Shown here in pieces: positions 6,055 to 6,087 of a DNA stretch of 6,087 nt. The DNA is from an uncultured Porphyromonadaceae bacterium (lineage in GTDB: Bacteria; Bacteroidota; Bacteroidia; Bacteroidales; Muribaculaceae): positions 1 to 6,087 of the forward strand of contig URZG01000143.1 in NCBI GenBank assembly GCA_900552325.1, in the 5' to 3' direction. The notes beneath the pieces are model-generated. The model had not been told where the DNA came from, searched no databases, and saw only the letters and a list, made by a program, of their open reading frames with translations. Numbering within the stretch: position 1 is the stretch's first letter; each line of letters starts with the position of its first letter. Both the position numbers and the translations under genes were made by a program.

Positions 6055-6087
6055 ATGAAAACCAGTGATGCATTTTGGCAGTTTTTA
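6055..6087 (+). CDS. Start of an unidentified gene (partial, runs off the window)
   Basis: Eleven codons are visible, MKTSDAFWQFL, with no stop before the window ends. The call rests on an ATG followed by AAA, as is common in this group, and on a -7 box placed just upstream and divergent from the lipoprotein gene. The Trp and Phe-rich start would suit a membrane protein, but this is too short to name a family. If the true gene started further on, or if this is not coding, nothing here would exclude it. Confidence 0.5.
   Translation, partial: MKTSDAFWQFL

Overview
This window looks like a chromosomal segment of a Bacteroidales gut-type bacterium, possibly Muribaculaceae or a related family. 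The evidence is TAnnTTTG-type -7 promoter boxes, start codons without Shine-Dalgarno sequences, an archaeal/eukaryote-type prolyl-tRNA synthetase tail, and an Lgt with a divergent signature of the kind I recall from Bacteroidetes. The family-level guess is inference; the promoter and RBS features are seen directly.

Layout. Bases 1-319 are the 3' end of proS. After a 39-base gap with no terminator comes a complete membrane-anchored family 2 glycosyltransferase (359-1318), closed by a strong hairpin terminator (1343-1379). A Bacteroidetes-type promoter (-7 box at 1452-1459) then drives what looks like one operon: pta (1496-2500), ackA (2516-3712) and lgt (3725-4618), with gaps of 15 and 12 bases. 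A second strong hairpin with a T-rich tail (4664-4712) ends it. On the minus strand, converging on lgt, is an AT-rich gene for an unrecognised lipoprotein (4933-5952). Between that gene and the terminator lies about 219 bases of non-genic DNA with hints of a decayed coding end. At the right edge a divergent plus-strand gene starts at 6055, with its -7 box only four bases before the ATG; just 11 codons are visible.

How the genes work together. Pta and AckA form the acetyl-CoA to acetyl-phosphate to acetate pathway, which yields ATP and is a main fermentation route. Lgt is the first enzyme of lipoprotein maturation and has no metabolic link to Pta-AckA, so sharing an operon is probably about expression level. 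The glycosyltransferase probably loads a sugar onto a polyprenyl phosphate carrier. The minus-strand lipoprotein would itself be an Lgt substrate, but this need not mean a specific functional link.

I see no convincing new multi-gene system here: no CRISPR array, tRNA, rRNA or intact mobile element. The parts most worth a second look are the AT-rich orphan lipoprotein, the odd open frames just beyond its stop codon, and the apparently leaderless gene at the right edge.
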